Counted from the stretch's first letter, positions 15,431-26,407 are shown. The stretch is 64,000 bases of DNA from Bathymodiolus brooksi (GCA_963680875.1 OY804577.1:147454196-147518195), one strand, 5' to 3'. Program-made: numbers and translations. Notes: generated by a model not told the origin, from the sequence alone.

Positions 15431-17565
15431 TATTATTTTCAGTGATAAACAGGCTAGACCATTTATATTATTATTTTCAGTGATAAGCAGGCCAAACCAT
15501 TTATATTATTATTATTTTCAGTGATAAACAGGCCAGACCATTTGTATTATTATTATTTTCAGTGATAAACAGGCCAAACCATTTGTATTATTATTATTTT
15601 CAGTGATAAACAGGCCAGACCATTTGTATTATTATTATTTTCAGTGATAAACAGGCTAGACCATTTATATTATTTATTTCAGTGATAAACAGGCCAGACC
15701 ATTTGTATTATTATTATTTTCAGTGATATACAGGCCAGACCATTTGCATTATTATTTTCAGTGATAAACAGGCCAGACCATTTGTATTATTATTATTTTC
15801 AGTGATAAACAGGCCAGACCATTTGTATTATTATTATTTTCAGTGATATACAGATCCAACCATTTGTATTATTATTATTTTCAGTGATATACAGGCCAGA
15901 CCATTTATATTATTATTATTTTCAGTGATATACAGATCCAATCATTTGTATTATTATTATTTTCAGTGATATACAGGCCAGACCATTTGTATTATTATTA
16001 TTTTCAGTGATAAACAGGCCAGACCATTTATATTATTATTATTTTCAGTGATATACAGGCCAGACCATTTGTATTATTATTATTTTCTGTGATAAACAGG
16101 CCAAACCATTTATATTATTATTATTTTCAGTGATAAACAGGCCAGACCATTTATATTATTATTATTTTCAGTGATAAACAGGCCAGACCATTTGTATTAT
16201 TATTATTTTCAGTGATAAACAGGGCAGACCATTTGTATTATTATTATTTTCAGTGATAAACACGCCAGACCATTTGTATTATTATTATTTTTAGTGATAA
16301 ACAGGCCAGACCATTTGTATTATTATTATTTTCAGTGATAAACAGGCCAGACCATTTGTATTATTATTATTTTCAGTGATAAACAGGCCAAACCATTTAT
16401 ATTATTATTATTTTCAGTGATAAACAGGCCAAACCATTTATATTATTATTATTTTCAGTAATAAACAGGCCAGACCATTTATATTATTATTATTTTCAGT
16501 GATAAACAGGCCAAACCATTTATATTATTATTATTTTCAGTGATAAACAGACCAGACCATTTGTATTATTATTATTTTCAGTGATAAACAGGCCAGACCA
16601 TTTGTATTATTATTATTTTCAGTGATATACAGGCCAGACCATTTGTATTATTATTATTTTCAGTGATAAACAGGCCAGACCATTTATATTATTATTATTT
16701 TCAGTGATATACAGATCAAACCATTTGTATTATTATTATTTTCAGTGATATACCGGCCAGACCATTTGTATTATTATTATTTTCTGTGATAAACAGGCCA
16801 GACCATTTATATTATTATTATTTTCAATGATATACAGATCAAACCATTTGTATTATTATTATTTTCAGTGATAAACAGGCCAGACCATTTGTATTATTAT
16901 TATTTTCAGTGATAAACAGGCCAAACCATTTGTATTATTATTATTTTCAGTAATAAACAGGCCAGACCATTTGTATTATTATTATTTTCAGTGATAAACA
17001 GGCCAAACCATTTGTATTATTATTATTTTCAGTAATAAACAGGCCAGACCATTTGTATTATTATTATTTTCAGTGATAAACAGGCCAGACCATTTGTATT
17101 ATTATTATTTTCAGTGATAAACAGGCCAAACCATTTATATTATTATTATTTTCAGTGATAAACAGGCCAAACCATTTATATTATTATTATTTTCAGTAAT
17201 AAACAGGCTAAACCATTTATATTATTATTATTTTCAGTGATAAACAGGCCAGACCATTTGTATTATTATTATTTTCAGTGATAAACAGGCCAAACCATTT
17301 ATATTATTATTATTTTCAGTGATAAACAGGCCAGACCATTTGTATTATTATTATATTCAGTGATATACAGGCCAAACCATTGGTATTATTATTATTTTCT
17401 GTGATAAAAAGGCCAGACCATTTATATTATTATTATTTTCAGTGATAAACAGGCCAGACCATTTATATTATTATTATTTTCAGTGATATACAGGCCAGAC
17501 CATTTGTATTATTATTATTTTCTGTGATAAACAGGCCAAACCATTTATATTATTATTATTTTCAG

Positions 17566-17704
17566 TGATAAACAGGCCAGACCATTTGTATTATTTGGTA
17601 CTAACACAAGGAAATCTGTTTTGGAAGCTGTGAGATCAGGGGAAACTACACTTAATACAGACATAATGAAATCTGGTGTTGATGGAGAAATACCAAAGTT
17701 TATG
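17566..17704 (+). CDS. Candidate internal exon of an unrecognised gene
   Basis: The sequence is open in one frame only. Reading after the TTATTTTCAG acceptor (17556-17565), one base completes a codon and 46 codons follow, ending in ATG at 17702-17704. The donor is ATG|GTGAGT. The product starts DKQARPFVLFGTNTRK and ends GVDGEIPKFM; composition is ordinary for protein and the other two forward frames stop quickly. An alternative acceptor, AAACAG|GCC at 17575, would give a 129-bp exon of 43 codons in phase 0 at both ends. The first 30 bases are also the last satellite-1 unit; from 17596 the sequence is unique. I do not recognise a family. Upstream exons would lie left of the window, beyond at least 17.5 kb of satellite. 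That this is a real exon is inferred from the open frame and both splice signals; transcript data are absent. Confidence 0.5.
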
Positions 17705-17780
17705 GTGAGTGATTGATTGATTGGTGTTTGATGCCAACTTTAGCAATATTTCAGCTATATCATGGCGTGTATGGTGAGTG
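17701..17780 (+). other. Duplicated splice-donor sequence flanking an insertion
   Basis: The 11-bp direct repeat TATGGTGAGTG occurs at 17701-17711 and 17770-17780. Both copies contain the same ATG|GTGAGT donor. The pair looks like the target-site duplication of the 58-bp insert between them. Only the first donor keeps the exon open, because reading past it meets TGA within four codons. Confidence 0.6.
17712..17769 (+). mobile_element. SINE-like fragment of mollusc type (58 bp)
   Basis: The insert begins with ATTGATTGATTGGTGTTTGA and continues with GCAATATTTCAGCTATATC and ATGGCGTG. This order resembles the central part of an interspersed repeat that I recall from many mollusc genomes, in which GGTGTTTAACGCC is followed by AGCAATATT and a CGGCG stretch. 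It lies between 11-bp direct repeats. The tRNA-like half of such an element is not present, so this is at most a short fragment. Family assignment is from memory. Confidence 0.4.
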
Positions 17781-17975
17781 AAAAGAGAGTGTATGGCAAG
17801 TTGTAAATAAAAAGAAAACTAGTGTGGATTGTAGTGGTGCACCGATCATCGGAAACATCGACTAATCAGTCGGACGTCATCATACGATCCGATGATCGAT
17901 TCTCATACCTTGTGGTCGATTCTGATTCCTAGTGTCTAAAATATATAGGCTACACTTTATTCTTTGTTTTTTTCC

Positions 17976-18067
17976 CCTCATATTGACAAACATTTTGCAG
18001 TTTTATCCCAGCTGTTTTTTTCCTCATACTGACAAACATCTTGCAGTTTTGTCCCAGCGTACTTTTG
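17976..18067 (+). repeat. 46-bp tandem duplication inside the hAT MITE
   Basis: CCTCATATTGACAAACATTT at 17976 and CCTCATACTGACAAACATCT at 18022 begin two diverged copies of a 46-bp unit that contains GCAGTTTT(A/G)TCCCAGC. They are imperfect, so the duplication predates later mutation. Confidence 0.7.
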
Positions 18068-18080
18068 ACACCCAGTCAAT

Positions 18081-18445
18081 ACACATATTTGGACTAGTCT
18101 ATTATTTATCTATTGCCCGGAATAGTCCATTTTATATCAGGTGCTACACATATGGAAACCAATGTTTTGTTTTGTTCTAAGTCAATGTTTACAAATGGAA
18201 AAATTGTAGTTTGTAAATATACCATACGATTTTATTCAAACCTTTACTCTTGTCAAACACATATTTGGACTGGTCTATTATTTATCTACTGTCCGGAATA
18301 GTCCATTTGATGTTGGGTGTTACACATATATTCTAATCTATTTTCATATAGAAAACGATCTTTTGTTTTGTTAATGTTTACAAATAGAAAAATTATAGTT
18401 TGTAAAAATATGATAGGATTTTATTCAAATCTTTACTTTTGTCCA
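18081..18445 (+). repeat. Diverged direct duplication of about 180 bp inside the hAT MITE
   Basis: ACACATATTTGGACT is found at 18081 and 18257, followed in both copies by GTCTATTATTTATCTA, CCGGAATAGTCCATTT and later by AATT(G/A)TAGTTTGTAAA (18201 and 18390) and ATTTTATTCAAA. The offset rises from 176 to 189 bp through indels. The right-hand part of the MITE was therefore expanded by an old internal duplication. Confidence 0.7.
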
Positions 18446-18678
18446 GCATACTCTTGAAATAAAGACTATCTGAGTAATTATAGTCAGTAAATACATTTAG
18501 TAGGTAATTGTCACTGATGATCGATCATCGGTAGATGTTGGTATAACGATCATCGATCTTGAAAATGTGACCGATTCCCATCACTAGTGGATTGACTATT
18601 GATGTTCAATTAGAAAGATATGATATGTATGTAAATGAGAGACTATCCACACTCTCAGCAATATTTAACTTATTTATA

Positions 18679-19500
18679 GGAGGGTCAGACTTTTTTCGAA
18701 AATGTGTTAAAATATCTTAAAGTACACATCAATGATCAGATCTTCTGAAGATATTTACAGTGGTTTTTAGTTTTTTAAAATCTGTTAAGCGGTTCAAAAG
18801 TTATGACAATTTGAAGTTCGGAAAATGACCACTTATATTTTATAATGGTGGCCATTTTGAATTTTATCTGTCTTTACCAAGAAATAGAATATCAGAAATT
18901 ATTTGAGAACAATAATGAAATCTAATGAAACTGTACTTGATAAATGTAGTTTAGACATTGTTCTAAAAGAAATTGCATAGTTGTAGTCTTTGTTTCATCA
19001 GCAACATATGTTTCCAAACACATTTTTAAAATTATTTTTTACCATGCATTTCAATGGGAAAATTGAAAATGGCACCAAAATTGGATAAATTTTACCCATA
19101 AAATTGAATGTATAAATAAAAATTTTGAATTTTCTCATCAAACTGTATGAGATTATTAAAACCTAGCCTACTATCCACTACTGAAGAGTTTTACTTTCAG
19201 TCTAACTGGTCAGCAACATGTGTTTAAGGGAAGAAATAGATTCAAAATAGCGGTGCCATTTTTAAAGTTTCCATTCAATTTTGGTCGCTTCTGTCCAGTT
19301 TAAATATAAAAAAATTGTGACATATGAAGAATTTTCTCCAAACATGTGCATTATTTATTTATTTCAACATGTCACCTTTTAAATAATTCACTTTAAATAA
19401 TAGTGTTCTAGTGCATTGTCACTGCAGCTGTCTTCAAATGTAAGACACAATTACAGAATTAGCCATTGTGTAAATAAAATTGAAAAATGTCTGACCTCCC
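18679..19500. mobile_element. TA-flanked non-autonomous TIR element (822 bp)
   Basis: The left end GGAGGGTCAGACTTTTTTC and the right end, read inward on the minus strand, GGGAGGTCAGACATTTTTC form an imperfect terminal inverted repeat of about 19 bp. A TA dinucleotide flanks each side (18677-18678 and 19501-19502), as expected for Tc1/mariner-type transposition. The interior is AT-rich and has no open frame of useful length, so this is a MITE-like passenger. A TA flank is a weak signature by itself, so the superfamily is less certain than the element boundaries. Confidence 0.65.
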
Positions 19501-19525
19501 TATTATTTAGTAGAAGTCAGTGTTA

Positions 19526-19651
19526 TTGGTGAAGGAAACCACAGAACTGGCAAACTGTATAATGATAGTCATGAATGACATACTTAAGTTGGTGAAGGAA
19601 ACCACAGAACTGGCAAACTGTATAATGATAGTCATGAATGACATACTTAAG
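19526..19651 (+). repeat. Perfect 63-bp tandem duplication
   Basis: Two identical 63-bp copies occupy 19526-19588 and 19589-19651, beginning TTGGTGAAGGAAACC and ending GACATACTTAAG. The unit is 21 codons, and one frame (LVKETTELANC...MNDILK) is open through both copies, preceded by KSVL from AAG at 19513 and closed by TAG at 19652. The perfect identity implies a very recent event. It could be part of a small unrecognised exon, but I see no donor and acceptor pair of matching phase, so I list it only as a repeat. Confidence 0.9.
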
Positions 19652-19771
19652 TAGATAAAATGTAAATCAAATTGAATTTACAGGAATATGTATAATATTA
19701 TGTGATTAGCAGAATTGAATTTGTATACAAGTAATCTATATTTTCAATTACAATTAGTGTGTCTCTTCTAG

Positions 19772-20484
19772 AGAGACCAGAGACCCCTCCACACCTGACC
19801 TGCAGCAAACCTCTAGTTGAAACCAAGGGAGACTTCTTGTGTGAACTTGATGAAGCAATACAGGTTCTAGAGAGCCTCAAGTTTGAGCCCAATGAAGCAA
19901 TACATGTTCTTGAAAGCCTCTTGTTTAAACCCAATGAAGCAATACATGTTCTTGAAAGCTTCTTGTTTAAACCCAATAAAGCAATACATGTGCTTGAAAG
20001 CTACTTGTTTAAACTCAATAAAGCAATACATGGTCTTGAAAGCTTCTTGTTTAAGCCCAATGAAGCAATACATGTTCTTGAAAGCTTCTTGTTTAAACGT
20101 AATGAAGCAATACATTGTCTTGAAAGCTTCCTGTTTAAACCCAATAAAGCAATATATGGTCTTGAAAGCTTCTTTTTTAAACCTAATGAAGCAATACATT
20201 GTCTTGAAAGCTTCCTGTTTAAACCCAATAAAGCAATATATGGTCTTGGAAGCCTCTTATTTAAATCTAATGAAGCAATACATGGTCTTGATAGCTTTTT
20301 ATTTAAACCTAATGAAGCAATACATGGTCTTGAAAGCTTCTTATTTAAAGCTAATGAAGCAATACATGGTCTTGAAAGCTTCTTGTTTAAACCTAATGAA
20401 GCAATACATGGTCTTGAAAGCTTCTTGTTTAAATCTAATGAAGCAATACATGGTCTTGAAAGCTTCTTGTTTAAACCCAATTAA
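19772..20484 (+). CDS. Candidate exon: unique 25-residue start plus 15 copies of a 14-residue repeat
   Basis: A polypyrimidine stretch and acceptor, GTGTGTCTCTTCTAG, end at 19771. The open frame (codons from 19774) begins RPETPPHLTCSKPL and continues through KGDFLCEL to residue 25. Fifteen 14-residue repeats follow exactly from 19849 to 20478. The first is divergent, DEAIQVLESLKFEP; later ones approach NEAIHGLESFLFKP. TAA at 20482-20484 ends the frame. Using TAG|AG needs a phase-1 upstream intron, while the 17704 donor leaves phase 0; the neighbouring acceptor TAGAG| at 19773 would match in phase. This is the longest stop-free run of this frame in the window; the next is about ten units. The repeat has a TPR-like look (EAI..LE.....P) but is far shorter than a 34-residue TPR. 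Function unknown; transcription and the exact joint are inference. Confidence 0.45.
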
Positions 20485-23400
20485 ATAATACATGATATTG
20501 AAAGCTTCTTGTTTAAACCTAATAAAGCAATACATGGTCTTGAAAGCTTCTTGTTTAAACCCAATTAAATAATACATGATATTGAAAGCTTCTTGTGTAA
20601 ACCTAATGAAGCAATACATGGTCTTGAAACCTTCTTGTTTAAACCCAATTAAATAATACATGATATTGAAAGCTTCTTGTTTAAACCTAATGAAGCAATA
20701 CATGTTCTTGAAAGCTTCTTGGTTAAACCTAATGAAGCAATACATGGTCTTGAAAGCTTCTTGTTTAAACCCAATTAAACAATACATGATATTGAAAGCT
20801 TCTTGTTTAAACCTAATGAAGCAATACATGGTCTTGAAAGCTTCTTGTTTAAACCCAATTAAACAATACATGATATTGAAAACTTCTTGTTTAGACCTAA
20901 TGAAGCAATACATGTTCTTGAAAGCTTCTTTTTTAAACCTAATGAAGCAATGCATGTTCTTGAAAGCTTCTTGTTTAAACCTTAATGAAGCAATACATGG
21001 TCTTGAAAGCTTCTTGTTTAAACCCAATGAAGCAATACATGGTCTTGATAGCTTCTTGTTTAAACCCAATGAAGCAATACATGGTCTTGAAAGCTTCTTG
21101 TTTAAACCCAATGAAGCAATACATGGTCTTGAAAGCTTCTTGTTTAAACCCAATTAAACAATGCATGATATTGAAAGCTTCTTGTTTAAACCTAATGAAG
21201 CAATACATGGTCTTGAACGCTTCTTGTTTAAACCCAATTAAATAATACATGATATTGAAAACTTCTTGTTTAAACCTAATGAAGCAATACATGGTCTTGA
21301 AAGCTTCTTGTTTAAACCTAATGAAAAAATACATGATCTTGAAAGCTTCTTGTTTAAACCCAATGAAGAAATACATGTTCTTGAAAGCTTCTTGTTTAAA
21401 CCCAATGAAGCAATACATGGTCTTGATAGCTTCTTGTTTAAACCTAATGAAGCAATACATGTTCTTGAAAGCTTCTTGTTTAAATCTAATGAAGCAATAC
21501 ACGGTCTTGAAAGCTTCTTGTTTAAACCCAATTAAACAATACATGATATTGAAAGCTTCTTGTTTAAACCTAATGAAGCAATACATGGTCTTGAAAGCTT
21601 CTTGTTTAAGCCCAATTAAATAATACATGATATTGAAAGCTTCTTGTTTAAACCTAATGAAGCGATACATGGTCTTGAAAGCTTCTTGTTAAAACCCAAT
21701 TAAACAATACATGATATTGAAAGCTTCTTGTGTAAACCTAAAGAAGCAATACATGGTCTTGACAGCTTCTTGTTTAAGCCCAATTAAATAATACATGATA
21801 TTGAAAACTTCTTGTTTAAACCTAATGAAGCGATATATGGTCTTGAAAGCTTCTTGTTTAAATCCAATTAAACAATACATGATATTGAAAGCTTCTTGTT
21901 TAAACCTAATGAAGCAATACATGTTCTTGAAAGCTTCTTTTTTAAACCTAATGAAGCAATGCATGTTCTTGAAAGCTTCTTGTTTAAACCCAATGAAGCA
22001 ATACATGGACTTGATAGCTTCTTGTTTAAACCCAATGAAGCAATACATGGTCTTGATAGCTTCTTGTTTAAACCCAATGAAGCAATACAAGGTCTTGAAA
22101 GCTTCTTGTTTAAACCCAATTAAATAATACATGATATTGAAAACTTCTTGTTTAAACCTAATGATGCAATACATGTTCTTCAAAGGTTCTTTTTTAAACT
22201 TAATGAAGCAGTGCATGTTCTTGAAAGCTTCTTGTTTAAACCTAATGAAGCAATACATTGTCTTGAAAGCTTCTTGTTTAACCTAATGAAGCAATACATG
22301 GTCTTGAAAGCTTCTTGTTTAAACCCAATGAAGCAATACATTGTCTTGATAGCTTCTTGTTTAAACCCAATGAAGCAATACATGGTCTTGAAAGCTTCTT
22401 GTTTAAACCCAATTAAACAATACATGATATTGAAAACTTCTTGTTTAAACCTAATGAAGCAATACATGTTCTTGAAATCTTCTTTTTTAAACCTAATGAA
22501 GCAATGCATGTTCTTGAAAGCTTCTTGTTTAAACCCAATGAAGCAATACATGTTCTTGAAAGGTTCTTGTTGAAATCTAATGAAGAAATACATGGTCTTG
22601 AAAGCTTCTTATTTAAACCTAATGAAGCAATACATGGTCTTGAAAGCTTCTTGTTCAAACCTAATGAACCAATATATGGTCTCGAAAGCTTCTTGTTTAA
22701 ACCCAATTAAACAATACATGCTATTGAAAGGTTCTTGTTTAAACCTAATGAAGCAATATGTGGTCTTGAAAGCTTTTTGTTTAAACCCATTTAAACAATA
22801 CATGTTCTTGAAAGCTTCTTGTTTAAACCTAATGAAGCAATACATGGTCTTGAAAGCTTCTTGTTTAAACCTAATGAAGTGATACATGGTCTTGAAAGCT
22901 TCTTGTTTAAACCTAATGAAGCAATACATGGTCTTGAAAGCTTCTTGTTTAAACCTAATAAAGCAATATGTGGTCTTGAAAGCTTCTTGTTTAAACCTAA
23001 TGAAGTAATACATGTTATTGAAAGCTTCTTGTTTAAGCCCAATGAAGCAATACATGTTCTTGAAAGTTTCTAGTTTAAACCCAATGAAGCAATACATGGT
23101 CTTGAAAGCTTCTTGTTTAAACCTAATGAAGCAATACATGGTCTTGAAAGCTTCTTTTTTAAACCTAATGAAGCAATACATGGTCTTGAAAGCTTCTTAT
23201 TTAAGCCTAATGAAGCAATACATGGTCTTGAAAACTTCTTGTTTAAACCTAATGAAGCAATACATGGTCTTGAAAGCTTCTTGTTTAAACTCAATTAAAC
23301 AATACATGATATTGAAAGCTTCTTGTTTAAACCTAATGAAGCAATACATGGTCTTGAAAGCTTCTTGTTTAAACCCAATTAAATAATACATGATATTGAA

Positions 23401-24732
23401 AACTTCTTGTTTAAACCTAATGAAGCAATACATGGTCTTGAAAGCTTCTTGTTTAAACCTAATGAAACAATACATGATCTTGAAAGCTTCTTGTTTAAAC
23501 CCAATGAAGCAATACATGTTCTTGAAAGCTTCTTGTTTAAACCCAATGAAGCAATACATGGTCTTGATAGCTTCTTGTTTAAACCTAATTAAGCAATACA
23601 TGTTCTTGATAGCTTCTTGTTTAAATCTAATGATGCAATACATGGTCCTGAAAGCTTCTTATTTAAACCTAATGAAGCAATACATGGTCTTGAAAGATTC
23701 TTGTTTAAACCCAATTAAATAATACATGATATTGTAAGATTCTTGTTTAAACCTAATGAAGCAATACATCTTCTTGAAAGCTTCTTGTTTAAGCCTAATG
23801 AAGCAATACATGGTCATGAAAGCTTCTTCTTTAAACCCAATTAAACAATACATGATATTGAAAGTTTCTTTTTTAAACCTAATGAAGCAATATGTGGTCT
23901 TGAAAGCTTCTTGTTTAAACCCAATTAAATAATAAATGATATTGAAAACTTCTTGTTTAAACCTAATGAAGCAATACATGGTCTTGAAAACTTCTTGTTT
24001 AAACCCAATTAAATAATACATGATATTGAAAGCTTCTTGTGTAAACCTAATGAAGCAATACATGGTCTTGAAAGCTTCTTGTTTAAACCCAATTAAATAA
24101 TACATGATATTGAAAGCTTCTTGTTTAAACCTAATGGAGCAATACATGTTCTTGAAAGCTTCTTGTTTAAACCCAATTAAACAATACATGATATTGAAAG
24201 CTTCTTGTTTAAACCTAATGAAGCAATACATGGTCTTGAAAGCTTCTTGTTTAAACCCAATGAAGCAATACATGGTCTTGATAGCTTCTTGTTAAACCCA
24301 ATGAAGCAATACATTGTCTTGAAAGCTTCTTGTTTAAACCCAATTAAACAATACATGATATTGAAAACTTCTTGTTTAAACCTAATGAAGCAATACATTT
24401 TCTTGAAAGCTTCTTTTTTAAACCTAATGAAACAGTGCATGTTCTTGAAAAATTCTTGTTTAAACCTAATGAAGAAATACATTGTCTTGAAAGCTTCTTG
24501 TTTAAACCTAATGAAGCAATACATGGTCTTGAAAGCTTCTTGTTTAAACCCAATGAAGCAATACATGGTCTTGAAAGCTTCTTGTTTAAACCCAATTAAA
24601 CAATACATGATATTGAAAGCTTCTTGTTTAAACCCAATTAAACAATACATGATATTGAAAGCTTCTTGTTTAAACCTAATGAAGCAATACATGGTCTTGA
24701 AAGCTTCTTGTTTAAACCCAATTAAATAATAC

Positions 24733-26407
24733 ATGATGTTGAAAACTTCTTGTTTAAACCTAATGAAACAATACATGATCTTGAAAGCTTCTTGTTTAAA
24801 CCCAATGAAGCAATACATCTTCTTGAAAGCTTCTTGTTTAAACCCAATGAAGCAATGCATGGTCTTGATAGCTTCTTGTTTAAACCTAATGAAGCAATAC
24901 ATGTTCTTGATAGCTTCTTGTTTAAATCTAATGAAGCAATACATGGTCTTGAAAGCTTCTTATTTAAACCTAATGAAGCAATACATGGTCTTGAAAGCTT
25001 CTTATTTAAACCTAATGAAGCAATACATGGTCTTGAAAGCTTCTTGTTTAAACCCAATTAAATAATACATGATATTGAAAGATTCTTGTTTAAACCTAAT
25101 GAAGCAATACATGTTCTTGAAAGCTTCTTTTTAAGCCTAATGAAGCAATACATGGTCATGAAAGCTTCTTGTTTAAACCCAATTAAACAATACATGATAT
25201 TGAAAGCTTCTTGTTTAAACCTAATGAAGCTTTACATGGTCTTGAAAGCTTCTTGTTTAAACCCAATTAAATAATAAATGATATTGAAAACTTCTTGTTT
25301 AAGCCTAATGAAGCAATACATGTTCTTGAAAGCTTCTTGTTTAAACCTAATGAAGCAATACATGGTCTTGAAAGCTTCTTGTTTAAACCCAATTAAATAA
25401 TACATGATATTGAAAGCTTCTTGTGTAAACCTAATGAAGCAATACATGGTCTTGAAAGCTTCTTGTTTAAACCCAATTAAATGATACATGATATTGAAAG
25501 CTTCTTGTTTAAACCTAATGAAGCAATACATGTTCTTGAAAGCTTCTTTTTTAAACCTAATGAAGCAATGCATGTTCTTGAATGCTTCTTGTTTAAACCT
25601 AATGAAGCAATACATGGTCTTGAAAGCTTCTTGTTTAAACCCAATGAAGCAATACATGGTCTTGATAGCTTCTTGTTTAAACCCAATGAAGCAATACATG
25701 GTCTTGAAAGCTTCTTGTTTAAACCCAATTAAACAATACATGATATTGAAAGCTTCTTGTTTAAACCTAATGAAGCAATACATGGTCTTGAAAGCTTCTT
25801 GTTTAAACCCAATTAAATAATACATGATGTTGAAAACTTCTTGTTTAAACCTAATGAAGCAATACATGGTCTTGAAAGCTTCTTGTTTAAACCTAATGAA
25901 ACAATACATGATCTTGAAAGCTTCTTGTTTAAACCCAATGAAGCAATACATGTTCTTGAAAGCTTCTTGTTTAAACCCAATGAAGCAATGCATGGTCTTG
26001 ATAGCTTCTTGTTTAAACCTAATGAAGCAATACATGTTCTTGATAGCTTCTTGTTTAAATCTAATGAAGCAATACATGGTCTTGAAAGCTTCTTATTTAA
26101 ACCTAATGAAGCAATACATGGTCTTGAAAGCTTCTTATTTAAACCTAATGAAGCAATACATGGTCTTGAAAGCTTCTTGTTTAAACCCAATTAAATAATA
26201 CATGATATTGAAAGATTCTTGTTTAAACCTAATGAAGCAATACATGTTCTTGAAAGCTTCTTTTTAAGCCTAATGAAGCAATACATGGTCATGAAAGCTT
26301 CTTGTTTAAACCCAATTAAACAATACATGATATTGAAAGCTTCTTGTTTAAACCTAATGAAGCTTTACATGGTCTTGAAAGCTTCTTGTTTAAACCCAAT
26401 TAAATAA
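24733..26407 (+). repeat. Higher-order duplication in satellite 2 with a shared 1-bp deletion
   Basis: Blocks near 24.73-25.27 kb and 25.82-26.41 kb carry the same unit order, offset about 1133 bp at the right end. Both include CTTCTTTTTAAGCC, in which one T is missing relative to other units, at 25124 and 26257. The same private deletion recurs at about 29490, 32050, 34610, 38011 and 45031, so all seven blocks descend from one ancestral block. In each, the deletion shifts the forward frame from the FKPNEAIH phase to the LMKQYM phase. Confidence 0.75.

Larger units (their letters stand above)
1..17595 (+). repeat. Satellite 1: 41-bp tandem array built from a 3' splice site plus exon start
   Basis: Head-to-tail array, truncated by the left window edge, about 429 copies if all were 41 bp. 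The unit reads TATTATTATTATTTTCAG followed by TGATAAACAGGCC and AGACCATTTG. Common variants are TGATATACAG, GATCCAACC or GCCAAACC, ATTTA for ATTTG, TTTTCTG or TTTTTAG for TTTTCAG, and 38-bp units that lack one TAT triplet (for example near 540, 1890 and 2370). A shorter form with TTTTCAATATAAAC occurs at about 3482, 6301, 10133, 12053 and 14166. All copies have the same orientation. Because 41 is not a multiple of three, the reading frame changes in each unit and stops occur quickly, so the array itself is noncoding. Its last unit runs directly into the open exon candidate at 17566-17704. Confidence 0.97.
17832..18586. mobile_element. Non-autonomous hAT-type DNA transposon (MITE, 755 bp)
   Basis: The element is flanked by a perfect 8-bp duplication, GTGGATTG, at 17824-17831 and 18587-18594. 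Its ends are TAGTGGTGCACCGATC on the left and, read inward on the other strand, TAGTGATGGGAATCGG on the right. The 8-bp duplication and TAGTG-type imperfect termini are characteristic of the hAT superfamily. Subterminal GATCATCG-type motifs cluster at both ends, including the perfect palindrome GATGATCGATCATC at 18516-18529. Two small open frames (17932-18180 and 18113-18301) show no transposase features, so the copy depends on a transposase supplied elsewhere. Confidence 0.8.

Noticed and set aside
1..17595. CRISPR-like array
   Set aside because: The repeats are directly adjacent with no unique spacers, and the context is eukaryotic.
17932..18301. Two small open frames (82 and 62 codons) as genes
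   Set aside because: They lie inside the hAT-type MITE, overlap, and partly translate its internal duplication.
18600..18676. Second SINE-like fragment (CACTCTCAGCAATATTT)
   Set aside because: The match to the recalled mollusc repeat is too short and has no flanking duplication.
19513..19654. Third exon of the candidate gene
   Set aside because: The frame is open, but no acceptor/donor pair matches the phases of the neighbouring exon candidates.
19849..20478. TPR protein
   Set aside because: EAI..LE.....P resembles part of a TPR helix, but the period is 14 residues and not 34, with no second helix. Kept only as a remark.
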